DNA from: Niastella sp.
Lineage (GTDB): Bacteria > Bacteroidota > Bacteroidia > Chitinophagales > Chitinophagaceae
Direction: 5' to 3'
Assembly (NCBI GenBank): GCA_016710595.1
Contig: JADJVM010000006.1
Location: 283,897-347,896 of the forward strand
DNA length: 64,000 bases
Under the pieces are notes generated by a model. It had not been told where the DNA came from. It did not search any database and saw only the letters and a program-made list of their open reading frames with translations. Position numbers and translations under genes: made by a program. This document shows positions 27,058-35,697 of this stretch, piece after piece. The first letter of the stretch is position 1. Every line of letters starts with the position of its first letter.

Positions 27058-30000
27058 ATGGCAAAGGTCTGCAGAATAATCTTTATAACATTCATTATTT
27101 CGGGAATTTCATTATCTATTAACGCACAAGTAAGTTCCGTAACATTCGGGAAAAACAGGTTGCAATTCAAAAAAATGAAATGGCAATTTTACCAATCCGA
27201 TAATTTCAATGTATATTTTTACGATGGTGGGCAAGAGCTGGCAAAATATGCTTTGCAATTGGCCGAACAGGAACTTCCACAAATAGAAACCGCTACTGAA
27301 TACAGTTTACAGCGCCGGGCCAATATTTTAGTTTATAATAATTATGATGATATGCGCCAAACCAATGTGGGTTTGGATAATAGTGTACTTACAGAAGGAG
27401 GTGTAACCCGGCTGGTTAATAATAAAATGGTAGTTTATTTTGATGCCGACCATGCTAACATGAAAAAGCAAATACGGCAGGGCATTGCAGATATTATTAC
27501 CAAAAATGTTTTATTTGGCGATGACCTGGGTGAAGTGGCCGGCAACCAAACATTGCTTGATTTACCCGAATGGCTTACAGATGGCTATGTGGCATATATT
27601 GGTGAAAACTGGAGTACTGATTTGGATGATGACTTGCGCAGTGAAATATTAAGTGGTAATTATAATAGTTTTAAAAGCCTTTCATTTCACCGCCCGCTTT
27701 TAGCCGGCCATGCATTTTGGTTTTATATAGAAGAAAAATATAAAAAAGAAAATGTTACTTATTTTTTATACCTGGCACGCACTTATAAAAATTTAAATAA
27801 GGCCAGCCAGCAAATTACCAAGAAAAAATTCAACGAAGTACTCAAAGATTTTATGGAGTACAACGAGGATAAATACTATAAAGATATAAGCCGCCGGAAG
27901 GCTTATCCAAAAGGTAATTATATTGAAGGGTTCGATATCAGTAAGCGATTAAACTATTACCGTTTTAATGTAAACCCCAATAAAAGGAGCAGTGCTTACG
28001 TGGTAACACAATTTAAAAAAGGGATTGTAAGGGTGATCCTATATGATGATTTTGAATATAAAACATTGTTGAAATACGGCATCCGTACGTATGAAAACAA
28101 TATGAACCCTAACTACCCTATGATGGCCTGGGATCCAAAAGGAACAAGGGTTGCCGTATTGTACAGTAAAGAAGGCCGGTTAAAATTATTTGTTTATGAT
28201 TTGGTAACCCGAATTAAAAACCCCGTGCTCGACCTTACCGACCAGTTTGACCAGGTACAGGATATTAAATATATGATCAATAGTGGTACCTTACTTTTAT
28301 CTGCCGTAAAAAATGGCCATACCGATATTTATTCTTTAAACCTGCAAAACGAAAAAACCAGGAAGATCACTGATGATGTATATGATGATATAGATCCTAC
28401 GTATGTAGCCTTTCCGCACAAAACCGGTATTATTTTTAGCAGTAACCGACCCAGTGTAATTGCCAAAGGAGGAGATACTTCATTGCCCAGCAACAATCGC
28501 TACAATATATTTTTAGTAACCGATTTTGGAGATAAACCGGAACTTAATCAAATAACCCAATTATCAAATTTAAAGTATGGCAATGCCCGTTACCCTACAC
28601 CTTATAACAGCAGCCACTTTACTTTTGTAAGTGATGAGAACGGGATCGCAAACCGATATGCGGGCTTCTTTACCAGCACCAAACTAGGGCTGGATACTTT
28701 GGTGCTTATTGGGGATGATATTTTAAGAAACCCATCAGAAGCAGAAGTGGACAGTACATTAAGAGTAAATAAAAAAACAGACATAGACTCCATTGCCGTG
28801 GTATCTATATCTGCAGATTCTGCATATACATTTCCACTCTCTAATTATCCCAGCAACCTGGCCGAAAGCCGTATTGCAGGCGAGAATAACCAGGTGAGTG
28901 AAGTAACCCGCCAGAGTGATGAAAAAACTTTGTATAAATTAAAAATTGATGAGAACACGCTTCAACGCAGAAATATTACAGCTCCACCCACAGAATATGC
29001 AAAGAAAAGAATGAAGGAAAGTATGCTCACCGAAATGAAGCCTGCCATTTTACCACCGGTAGCAACCGGTGTGCAACCCTCCGCAACCGATAGCGTAGAT
29101 AAAAAACAGGAAGCCATTTTCCAAACTGAATTTGGGATAGAAGAAAATGACAGTGTACCTATAAAAACAAACCCCGGCCAAATACAGCAAGTAGCCATCA
29201 CGCCACTTCAAGCAGCAGAAAACCCTTTATCAAGAGCAAAATTATTCAGGTATAAGCCCCTTAAATTTTCGGCAGACTTTGGCTCTGCGGCATTCAACAG
29301 CAATGTGCTGGTAAATCGTTACCAGCCTTATATGTATGGTTCCGGACCCATCATGCTCAATAGCGGTACTGTATTGAACGGGCTCATTAAATTGGGTACT
29401 GCCGACCTCATGGAAGACATCCGCATCAATGGCGCTTTTAAAATTGGTACGAACTTAAAAGACAACGAATGGTTTCTTAATTTTCAAAATTTAAAAAAGA
29501 GAATTGATTGGGGGCTTACTTATTACCGAAATGCACAATCAATAGATTTTCCAGATACGGTAACTTTTACTTACCTGCCCGTAAGAAATATAACCAATCT
29601 GTACCAGGGCAATATCTCTTATCCTTTTGACGAAGCCCGCAGCATCCGTTTCAGCACTGGCATACGGGTAGAAAAACAAGCCTTTAAAGTAATAGATGGC
29701 TATACACTTGAACGTCCGGATCAGCGACAATTTTATTCTATCTCAAGATTAGAATATATTTATGACAACAGCCTGAACCCTTCTATGAATATCTGGAATG
29801 GATTGCGATATAAAATTTATGGTGAATACAACCGTCAGTTAAATAAGAATGCGTTTATAGAAGGTGCATCTACATTTAATGTGGGTTTTGATGCCCGTTA
29901 CTACTATCCTATTTTCCGTGACTTTATTTGGGCAGGCCGTGCTGCTGGTGATTTTAGCTGGGGCAAACAAAAATTCATTTACTATTTGGGTGGTGTAGAT

Positions 30001-30513
30001 GGATGGTTGATGTTTGGCAACAACCAAAAAAGTGATGGCAGTTATCGTTTCTTTAATGAATCAGTAAGGCCGGCCAATGATAATAGCTACAGTTTTCAAA
30101 GCCTTGCAGTAAACATGCGTGGCTTTATACAAAATGTTGCCAATGGCAATAATGCATTGGTGATAAACAGTGAATTCAGGCTACCCATATTTTCAACTTT
30201 TTTCGATAAAATACCCAACAATTCATTCTTGCGTAACTTCCAGCTTACCCAGTTCATTGATTTGGGTACCGCCTGGAATGGCGCTTATAATGGCATAAAA
30301 AGACCTGAAATTGTTTATGGAAATATCAATGACCCCAACACCGTGCTGGTAAAAGCAAAAGCAGGTGGTATTGGCCCTTTTGCCGGAGGCTATGGCTTTG
30401 GCGCACGCAGCACACTACTTGGTTATTTTATAAAATTTGATGCGGGTTGGCCAATGTCAGGATTTTTTAATAGCAAACCAGTATTATATTTATCACTTGG
30501 TTTTGATTTTTAA
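27058..30513 (+). CDS. Giant envelope protein: peptidase MA-like, beta-propeller, beta-barrel
   Basis: An 1,151-residue exported protein (signal peptide about 1-24, ending INAQ). Residues 25-280 resemble peptidase MA-type domains, with LPEWLTDGYVAYIG at 169-182, but the expected HExxH zinc site is replaced by RQGIADII (140-147), so catalysis is doubtful. Residues about 300-560 look like a TolB/PD40 propeller (MMAWDPKGTRVAVLYS, GIIFSSNRPSV). The rest, from about 720, is a beta-barrel of Omp85/surface-antigen type (VINSEFRLPIFS, FIDLGTAWNG) ending in Phe, the usual outer-membrane signature. Probably an outer-membrane protein with a periplasmic or surface propeller. Role unknown. A low-complexity linker lies at about 570-720. 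Confidence 0.75.
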   Translation: MAKVCRIIFITFIISGISLSINAQVSSVTFGKNRLQFKKMKWQFYQSDNFNVYFYDGGQELAKYALQLAEQELPQIETATEYSLQRRANILVYNNYDDMRQTNVGLDNSVLTEGGVTRLVNNKMVVYFDADHANMKKQIRQGIADIITKNVLFGDDLGEVAGNQTLLDLPEWLTDGYVAYIGENWSTDLDDDLRSEILSGNYNSFKSLSFHRPLLAGHAFWFYIEEKYKKENVTYFLYLARTYKNLNKASQQITKKKFNEVLKDFMEYNEDKYYKDISRRKAYPKGNYIEGFDISKRLNYYRFNVNPNKRSSAYVVTQFKKGIVRVILYDDFEYKTLLKYGIRTYENNMNPNYPMMAWDPKGTRVAVLYSKEGRLKLFVYDLVTRIKNPVLDLTDQFDQVQDIKYMINSGTLLLSAVKNGHTDIYSLNLQNEKTRKITDDVYDDIDPTYVAFPHKTGIIFSSNRPSVIAKGGDTSLPSNNRYNIFLVTDFGDKPELNQITQLSNLKYGNARYPTPYNSSHFTFVSDENGIANRYAGFFTSTKLGLDTLVLIGDDILRNPSEAEVDSTLRVNKKTDIDSIAVVSISADSAYTFPLSNYPSNLAESRIAGENNQVSEVTRQSDEKTLYKLKIDENTLQRRNITAPPTEYAKKRMKESMLTEMKPAILPPVATGVQPSATDSVDKKQEAIFQTEFGIEENDSVPIKTNPGQIQQVAITPLQAAENPLSRAKLFRYKPLKFSADFGSAAFNSNVLVNRYQPYMYGSGPIMLNSGTVLNGLIKLGTADLMEDIRINGAFKIGTNLKDNEWFLNFQNLKKRIDWGLTYYRNAQSIDFPDTVTFTYLPVRNITNLYQGNISYPFDEARSIRFSTGIRVEKQAFKVIDGYTLERPDQRQFYSISRLEYIYDNSLNPSMNIWNGLRYKIYGEYNRQLNKNAFIEGASTFNVGFDARYYYPIFRDFIWAGRAAGDFSWGKQKFIYYLGGVDGWLMFGNNQKSDGSYRFFNESVRPANDNSYSFQSLAVNMRGFIQNVANGNNALVINSEFRLPIFSTFFDKIPNNSFLRNFQLTQFIDLGTAWNGAYNGIKRPEIVYGNINDPNTVLVKAKAGGIGPFAGGYGFGARSTLLGYFIKFDAGWPMSGFFNSKPVLYLSLGFDF

Positions 30514-30581
30514 ATAACCGGGTAATCAAACTTAAAAATAAAAATACTTTTATACACTGGTTACACAAAAAAATATAGAAT

Positions 30582-30923
30582 ATGCCTGAAGAAATGAAAT
30601 CTTGCCCAAAATGTAAATCACCTTATGGTTATTCTTTAGGAGATGAAATTTATGCTTGCCCCGAATGCGGAAATGAATGGAATGTGAATGATGAAGTTGA
30701 CACGGGTATCATAAAAGTGCTTGATGCAAACGGGAATGAACTACAAAATGGCGACACAGTAATTACGATAAAAAACCTGCCTGTAAAAGGATCTCCCAAA
30801 CCTATTAAAGCAGGAACAAAAGTGAAAAACATTCGCCTGGCTGAGGGTGATCACAATATCGATTGTAAAATTGAAGGGTTTGGTTCTATGGCCTTAAAAT
30901 CAGAATTTGTAAAAAAGGTGTAG
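30582..30923 (+). CDS. yjdM: YjdM/PhnA-type zinc ribbon protein
   Basis: A 113-residue cytosolic protein with an N-terminal zinc ribbon (CPKC at 8-11 and CPEC at 26-29) and a C-terminal PhnA/YjdM SH3-like domain ([17 protein letters not shown], then [12 protein letters not shown] and [15 protein letters not shown]). Despite its old name it is not a phosphonate enzyme in most species, and its function is uncertain. Length is standard. Monocistronic, about 68 bp after the giant gene, with a palindromic hairpin some 90 bp downstream. Confidence 0.93.
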   Translation: MPEEMKSCPKCKSPYGYSLGDEIYACPECGNEWNVNDEVDTGIIKVLDANGNELQNGDTVITIKNLPVKGSPKPIKAGTKVKNIRLAEGDHNIDCKIEGFGSMALKSEFVKKV

Positions 30924-31006
30924 GAGAAGTTGAATGTTACATGGATAAAATTTTGATTTGAAAAATCTATTTCTCAAAATATTAGAATCGTTTGCATTTA
31001 ATTATC

Positions 31007-31033
31007 CGTACCCGTAATAGCTATTACGGTGCG
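31007..31033. repeat. Perfect 18-bp palindrome in an extended hairpin
   Basis: CCGTAATAG (31012-31020) is followed directly by its complement CTATTACGG (31021-31029). Flanking CGTAC and GTGCG extend the stem with one bulge. It lies between the yjdM and 31,311-31,078 genes, which are convergent, so it may be a terminator or a binding site. Confidence 0.6.
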
Positions 31034-31077
31034 CCTTTTAATAAGCAGGGATAGTGAGAAAAATTTTATTTCGCTAT

Positions 31078-31311
31078 TTAAGGAGCAGTTTTATCTTCTA
31101 CTTCAAAACGAAATTCCCTGAGTTGTTTACAGCTTAAATTTAATTCCACTTCTACAGCAGGCGGTTCATTATTCTTTTCTAATAATTTAAGCTTATACTG
31201 ATCAAACTCAATGCTTACAATTTCATAAATTTTTACAAAGCCCTCATCACTCTCTTTTAATTTAGAATGAAGGTAAATTTGTTTATTGCAATTGGTAAGC
31301 GGTATCCACAT
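31078..31311 (-). CDS. Small conserved-looking hypothetical protein
   Basis: A 77-residue, acidic, soluble protein without signal peptide or membrane segment. I do not recognise the family. It has alternating strands (FVKIYEIVSIEFDQYKLKLL, AVEVELNLSCKQLREF) and one Cys. The codon use looks coding and the neighbouring DNA has no competing ORF. Convergent with yjdM, and separated from the DUF1361 gene upstream by 125 bp. Confidence 0.5.
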   Translation of the reverse strand: MWIPLTNCNKQIYLHSKLKESDEGFVKIYEIVSIEFDQYKLKLLEKNNEPPAVEVELNLSCKQLREFRFEVEDKTAP

Positions 31312-31436
31312 GGTTGTTTTATTAAGATCAGGAAAATAATTTTCTGTACCACAAGGTAAAGAATTATAAATTATGAAAATACAAGAAAAACCAAGATAGG
31401 TTACAAACCGAAACCAAGCGAGATTAAAAAAGTTAA

Positions 31437-32129
31437 TTAAACCTTATTGTCTTTTTTAGGTGTAGGTTTATCATGAATTTTCATTTCAGAAAATAATAAG
31501 GGCAATATTTTTAAACTAAAATAAAAAAAGCCATACAGCAAAGAAAATAAGAGTGTAATGGCCCATACTTTGTAATTGGTTACCGGCTTACCAACAAAAT
31601 GTAGAATATCAGCACTCAATGCAAACGGATTGGTTATAACGTCCCAACTGTTCCAGCGTTCAAAGCGGCCCAGGTACACACCGAATGAAGAAACAAATAA
31701 TAAAATGGGAATTAAAACCACCCTTACCATGTTACAATTAAAATAGTGCAGTAAATAATTTTCTGCACGGGCGAGAGATACGAAAGCCATCAACAAACCC
31801 ACAAAAGCGGAGCTAAACAAAAATGCTGCATCAAACCAAATAGGAACCGAAGTATCTTCATTTAAATGAATCAAATCGGTAATGATATATAAGGCATTGG
31901 GAAAAAAAATAAGCCAGCAAAAAAACACCAGCAGCTGTTGCACTTTATTTTTAACAGGCAGTTGTTTAAAATTAAAACTAATGGCAAAGGGGATCCAGGC
32001 CAGGAATAGGTTCCAGATAATAGAGAGGTAACGAATATTTTGATAAAAAATGATCCGCAGGCTGATCATGACAATAATTAATAAAATAAATCCGGTAAGT
32101 AAGCGATTAAACGCAAGGTTGGTACGCAT
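31437..32129 (-). CDS. DUF1361 multi-pass membrane protein
   Basis: A 230-residue integral membrane protein with six or more hydrophobic segments. It fits DUF1361: LFLAWIPFAIS, the conserved FPNALYIITDLIHL, and GVYLGRFERWNSWDVI. Function of the family is unknown. The start at 32129 (MRTNLAFNR) is preferred. A longer in-frame start at 32207 would overlap dgkA and add a non-membrane His-rich stretch. It starts 11 bases after dgkA stops, so it is the last gene of a minus-strand run. Confidence 0.85.
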   Translation of the reverse strand: MRTNLAFNRLLTGFILLIIVMISLRIIFYQNIRYLSIIWNLFLAWIPFAISFNFKQLPVKNKVQQLLVFFCWLIFFPNALYIITDLIHLNEDTSVPIWFDAAFLFSSAFVGLLMAFVSLARAENYLLHYFNCNMVRVVLIPILLFVSSFGVYLGRFERWNSWDVITNPFALSADILHFVGKPVTNYKVWAITLLFSLLYGFFYFSLKILPLLFSEMKIHDKPTPKKDNKV

Positions 32130-32140
32130 TGAATAAAAAA

Positions 32141-32497
32141 TTAAAAAAGTAGAATGATGTAAGGAATAAAAATAATGGAGCCGGTAATGGCCGCCATCAG
32201 TGCACATAAAAGCACAGCTCCTGCTGCTATGTCTTTAATGATCTTGATACCGGGGTGTGGCCCGGGCTGCACCAGGTTGCACAAATGTTCGATAGCGCTG
32301 TTCAGCATTTCTGCTCCCAATACCATCCCAATACAGATACAAATGATCATCCATTCTTGTGCTGTTACCCCCAATGCTACGGCTGCAATTATCGTAATGA
32401 GGCCAATTAAAAATTCTATTTTAAAATTTTGTTCTCTTTGTATGCAATGCCATAATCCTTTAGTTGCATATCCAAAAGATTGAAAAAACTTTATCAT
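32141..32497 (-). CDS. dgkA: DgkA-type diacylglycerol/undecaprenol kinase
   Basis: A 118-residue membrane lipid kinase with three hydrophobic helices. The conserved catalytic stretch is EMLNSAIEHLCNLV with a following KDIAAGAVLL. Gram-positive homologues phosphorylate undecaprenol and proteobacterial ones diacylglycerol; specificity here is not decided. The ATG overlaps the stop of the upstream Coq4-like gene (ATGA), so they are co-translated. Confidence 0.93.
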   Translation of the reverse strand: MIKFFQSFGYATKGLWHCIQREQNFKIEFLIGLITIIAAVALGVTAQEWMIICICIGMVLGAEMLNSAIEHLCNLVQPGPHPGIKIIKDIAAGAVLLCALMAAITGSIIFIPYIILLF

Positions 32498-33003
32498 AAT
32501 GTATCAATTTTATTTTTTAATATACGGGTAGGCTCCTGTAAAATAGCCACCCATTCCCAGTTTCTAATATCATTTGCCTTGCGGCCACGTTGCCATGCTT
32601 TTTTAAATAAGGGCCAATGTTCCGGCATGGTGGCCAATCCATAACATACCGTTGCCAATACCGGGAAAGAAATATGGCCATTCCCCAGCATAAAACATTG
32701 CAGGCATACTTCACCATCGTCAGTTGTATCGTAGCTCAATAAAATATGCTTTACGTCATGCTTGGCATAGTAAGGTAATAAATCTAATTTTTTGTTTGCC
32801 AAAAAAAGATACAGGTCTTTTCCCAACGAATCATTGGGAAAAGACTGTAGATCATCATAGCTGTACGGAAATACAACGGGCTTTCTGATGAGTTTCAGAA
32901 TAGGCAAGGCCATCTTGTGGGTAAGGTAAACCAGCATGGCCGATCGGATTTTAATAATACGGGAATACATATTTTTAATTTTTAAAAGCACTTTGTTTTT
33001 CAA
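32494..33003 (-). CDS. Coq4-family protein
   Basis: A 169-residue cytosolic protein with the exact Coq4 signature HDxxHx11E: His82-Asp83, His86 and Glu98. Coq4 takes part in ubiquinone biosynthesis and decarboxylates/hydroxylates the ring in eukaryotes. Most Bacteroidota use menaquinone, so the role here is open. Other Coq4-like patterns include FPYSYDDLQSFP and LGNGHISFPV. It overlaps dgkA by 4 bases and is 19 bases after the winged-helix regulator gene. Confidence 0.75.
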   Translation of the reverse strand: MKNKVLLKIKNMYSRIIKIRSAMLVYLTHKMALPILKLIRKPVVFPYSYDDLQSFPNDSLGKDLYLFLANKKLDLLPYYAKHDVKHILLSYDTTDDGEVCLQCFMLGNGHISFPVLATVCYGLATMPEHWPLFKKAWQRGRKANDIRNWEWVAILQEPTRILKNKIDTL

Positions 33004-33022
33004 AGTATTTGGGTAAAAAAAA

Positions 33023-33322
33023 TCAACGGGTAAATTTTATCATTTTTTCAAGCGCATCAATATGTGCTTTAAATAATTTTTCACCGTTTTTAGTTAAGCT
33101 ATATGTGGTATTGGTTTTGCGGCCAATAAATCCTTTTTTTATTTTTATCATATCATTTTCTTCCAATGCTTTTAAATGACTGGCGAGGTTACCATCCGTA
33201 ATATTCAGGAGTTCTTTTAATTCATTAAAATTAATATGTTCATTTACCAGGAGCGTACTCATAATACCCAGCCTAACCCGGCTGTCAAAAAGTTTATTTA
33301 AGTTTTGAATAAAATTGGTCAT
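33023..33322 (-). CDS. Winged-helix transcriptional regulator
   Basis: A 99-residue DNA-binding protein of the ArsR/MarR-like winged-helix (HTH_27) group. The helix-turn-helix spans LKELLNITDGNLASHLKALEE at about residues 37-57, and a wing follows (KKGFIGRKTNTTYSLTKNG). There is no ligand-binding or metal-binding Cys cluster, so it is not a classical ArsR metal sensor. Located 12 bases after the membrane protein gene, with which it likely forms a regulated pair. Confidence 0.88.
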   Translation of the reverse strand: MTNFIQNLNKLFDSRVRLGIMSTLLVNEHINFNELKELLNITDGNLASHLKALEENDMIKIKKGFIGRKTNTTYSLTKNGEKLFKAHIDALEKMIKFTR

Positions 33323-33334
33323 GGTGTTTGTTTC

Positions 33335-34003
33335 TTAATTGGCTGAGACCAATTTTTCATTTCGTTCATATTTCATCCACATATAAATGCCATACACAAT
33401 ATGCATAATGCCAAACCCAAAAGCCCAAAAATAAAGGCCGTAACCGCTGCACCATATTGCAGTAATGCCAAGGAAAAGTTGCACAAATCCCAGGTAGCGG
33501 ATCTCACCGAGGGTATATCTGCCTGCACTAATTAATCCCAGTCCATAAAATATTAAACAACCGGGTGCCAACAGGCCAAACGTACCAAATTGGGCCAGTC
33601 TGAATAAAAACAATCCACCTGCAAATACCGGCACCAACACACTTAGCAACAATCTCCGGGAAGTGTTGCTCCACATTGGAAGCCCTTGTTTACGGCTCCT
33701 GAAATATGTAAATAGAAAAGCCGATACCAATGCAGCCGTTAAAGTTCCCAAAGCGATCCAAAACAACCAGGTATTTAAAATGATGGTATAACTTTCCGAT
33801 GCCACCTGTGCTAATGCAACATATTCATCAATAATTATATTTTTTTCACCATGCACATACGGATAAGCCAGCCAGGCGCCAATCAAAGCACAGATACCGG
33901 CGCTAATACCACTTAAACCGCTCAGGCTTATAAAACGGCTGCTACGTTCCATCATCGTTTTGATGTGGTGCAAATCTTCTAAAGATTGTTGTTGATTGGT
34001 CAT
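33335..34003 (-). CDS. Multi-pass membrane protein paired with the regulator
   Basis: A 222-residue membrane protein with about six hydrophobic segments and a short soluble N-terminus (MTNQQQSLEDLHHIKTMM). I do not recognise a named function. Short Bacteroidota operons often place such a protein before a small winged-helix regulator. The start at 34003 is preferred over one at 34012 that adds only MLF. It is the first gene of the run membrane protein, regulator, Coq4, DgkA, DUF1361. Confidence 0.72.
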   Translation of the reverse strand: MTNQQQSLEDLHHIKTMMERSSRFISLSGLSGISAGICALIGAWLAYPYVHGEKNIIIDEYVALAQVASESYTIILNTWLFWIALGTLTAALVSAFLFTYFRSRKQGLPMWSNTSRRLLLSVLVPVFAGGLFLFRLAQFGTFGLLAPGCLIFYGLGLISAGRYTLGEIRYLGFVQLFLGITAIWCSGYGLYFWAFGFGIMHIVYGIYMWMKYERNEKLVSAN

Positions 34004-34255
34004 AAAAAGCACTTTGAATTACAAAGTAAAATAAATTAATTCAGCCATCCAAATTTTAGTGGGTATTATTTTAATAAAAAAATATGGCAGCTTTTATAAA
34101 ATACAACCACCTTAAATTCATTTACAAAATTGTAATGCTACGATTGATCGGAAAGAATACCGTATTGCCTGGACTCATTTTACTTAAGAGCGTTAGATTC
34201 GCATCATTCTTTATTGGGTGACCAATACAACAAAAATATTTTTCTACCAACTGCA

Positions 34256-35251
34256 TTATTGAAGCCAGTTATTGATAAACGGCAACATTAAAGCACCTTT
34301 GGGTGTAACCCCATTATATTCGGGGTTTAAATTGGCAGTATTATTATTTTGCGAAGTATTATATAAAACCTGGTCTAATAAATAATCGCCGGTGGTTAGG
34401 CGATCAATTATTTTTTTATAATGTTCTATGGCAAATGTACCTGACTGCTGATAGTTTATGGTTGAGTCAATAATACCTGCTTCGGTAATGGCCAGGTGGC
34501 TGCTAGCAGGTAATATAGATTTTAAATATGAAATTTGGTTGTAATTAAAATCCATTCCTGCTCCTTGTATGTAACAATGAAGGGTCGCATTTAGTTTCCG
34601 GGAAGCATATTTATTATAAATGGCATTTATTAAGGTATCGTTCCAGGCATTATAATAAGTTTGCAAATTGCCCGTGGTAGTAGGCGCTAAAATTACATAA
34701 TAAGGCAAGTTAAAAACATCCAACTGGCTCCAAAAATTTGGTAAAATGGTATCCACGTATTTTTGAGGGCTAACGCTCTCGGTTACTTCCGGGTTGCTGG
34801 TATCACCCAATGCGTATTTCAGTAAATAATATTCATTCATCATTTCTATAAAATCGAAACGGGCACCAGCATTTATCCATCTTTGTATTAAATTTTTTTG
34901 GTTTATTGGTGTATCATTTCCGTTCACAACAAAAATTAACCGCAACCCTTGCGTTTGTTGCAAAAGCACCCATGTACCAATGTTTTCATCTGTCCAATCG
35001 TCATTAAAAGTTGTTTGCGAAACTTTACCACCTGTTACCCGTACAACTAAATTCTTTTTTATGTCAGCCGGAATTTGGCTAAAATAACTATTGGCATAAG
35101 ATGTTTGTTCAGCTACTTCCATATTACCTTTTGCATTAAAGCCAAAGTAGGGTAAGTTCCAACTTGTTTTACCCGGGTTATTGCTTTTTTTACAACTATT
35201 AGTGATTATAATAAATAGTAAAATTGAAATTAAGAATAAGTATTTTTTCAT
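34256..35251 (-). CDS. Lipoprotein with glycosidase-like TIM barrel
   Basis: A 331-residue lipoprotein: the lipobox ends at Cys20 (IITNSC). The mature domain looks like a clan GH-A glycosidase. DFIEMMNEYY gives a general acid/base Glu140 after Asn, and LAITEAGI gives a nucleophile candidate Glu257, 117 residues later. Length and strand pattern (GLRLIFVVNGND, YYVILAPTT, LNATLHCYIQG) agree with a TIM barrel. The exact GH family is not clear. Isolated gene with 446 bp upstream and 252 bp downstream without other genes. Confidence 0.7.
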   Translation of the reverse strand: MKKYLFLISILLFIIITNSCKKSNNPGKTSWNLPYFGFNAKGNMEVAEQTSYANSYFSQIPADIKKNLVVRVTGGKVSQTTFNDDWTDENIGTWVLLQQTQGLRLIFVVNGNDTPINQKNLIQRWINAGARFDFIEMMNEYYLLKYALGDTSNPEVTESVSPQKYVDTILPNFWSQLDVFNLPYYVILAPTTTGNLQTYYNAWNDTLINAIYNKYASRKLNATLHCYIQGAGMDFNYNQISYLKSILPASSHLAITEAGIIDSTINYQQSGTFAIEHYKKIIDRLTTGDYLLDQVLYNTSQNNNTANLNPEYNGVTPKGALMLPFINNWLQ

Positions 35252-35697
35252 AAGGACCCTTTTGTGCAGATGAATATTGAAGGAAGTAAATAATACCTGA
35301 ATTTATAGACATTTACGATGGATAAAAGTTAAAATAGTAAAATTATTTATATTCAAACAAATAAAATTTTCCAAAATAAATTCATAATTTCTTTATGAAT
35401 GGGTTTATTTTTTCATAATAACATCATTAAACCAGCTTTGTTATACTATGTATAAAATCTCTCTTTTAATGCCATGAAATCAATGGTCTTTTATAAATTG
35501 ATGCTAAGTTTATATACAATCAACTTACTTTTTTGTGTACTGCCAATACTAGTGAACATTCATCTTTATACTGTTACAGAATTACTACTACAGCAACACA
35601 TATTTATTTAGTTCCCTATTAGCTTCATCCAATCCTATTACTATATTACAAAAAAAACCGGCAAAAAGCCGGCTTTCATTATGAAGTATAAATTCGT
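35252..35697. other. 446-bp intergenic region
   Basis: AT-rich stretch between the lipoprotein start and the gdhA stop. It contains the gdhA terminator at 35655-35673 and no ORF with convincing codon use. I see no RNA-gene signature. Confidence 0.5.
35655..35673 (-). terminator. Terminator of gdhA
   Basis: CCGGC (35658-35662) and GCCGG (35668-35672) form the stem; on the minus strand a run of T follows the hairpin, right after the gdhA stop codon region. Confidence 0.7.
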
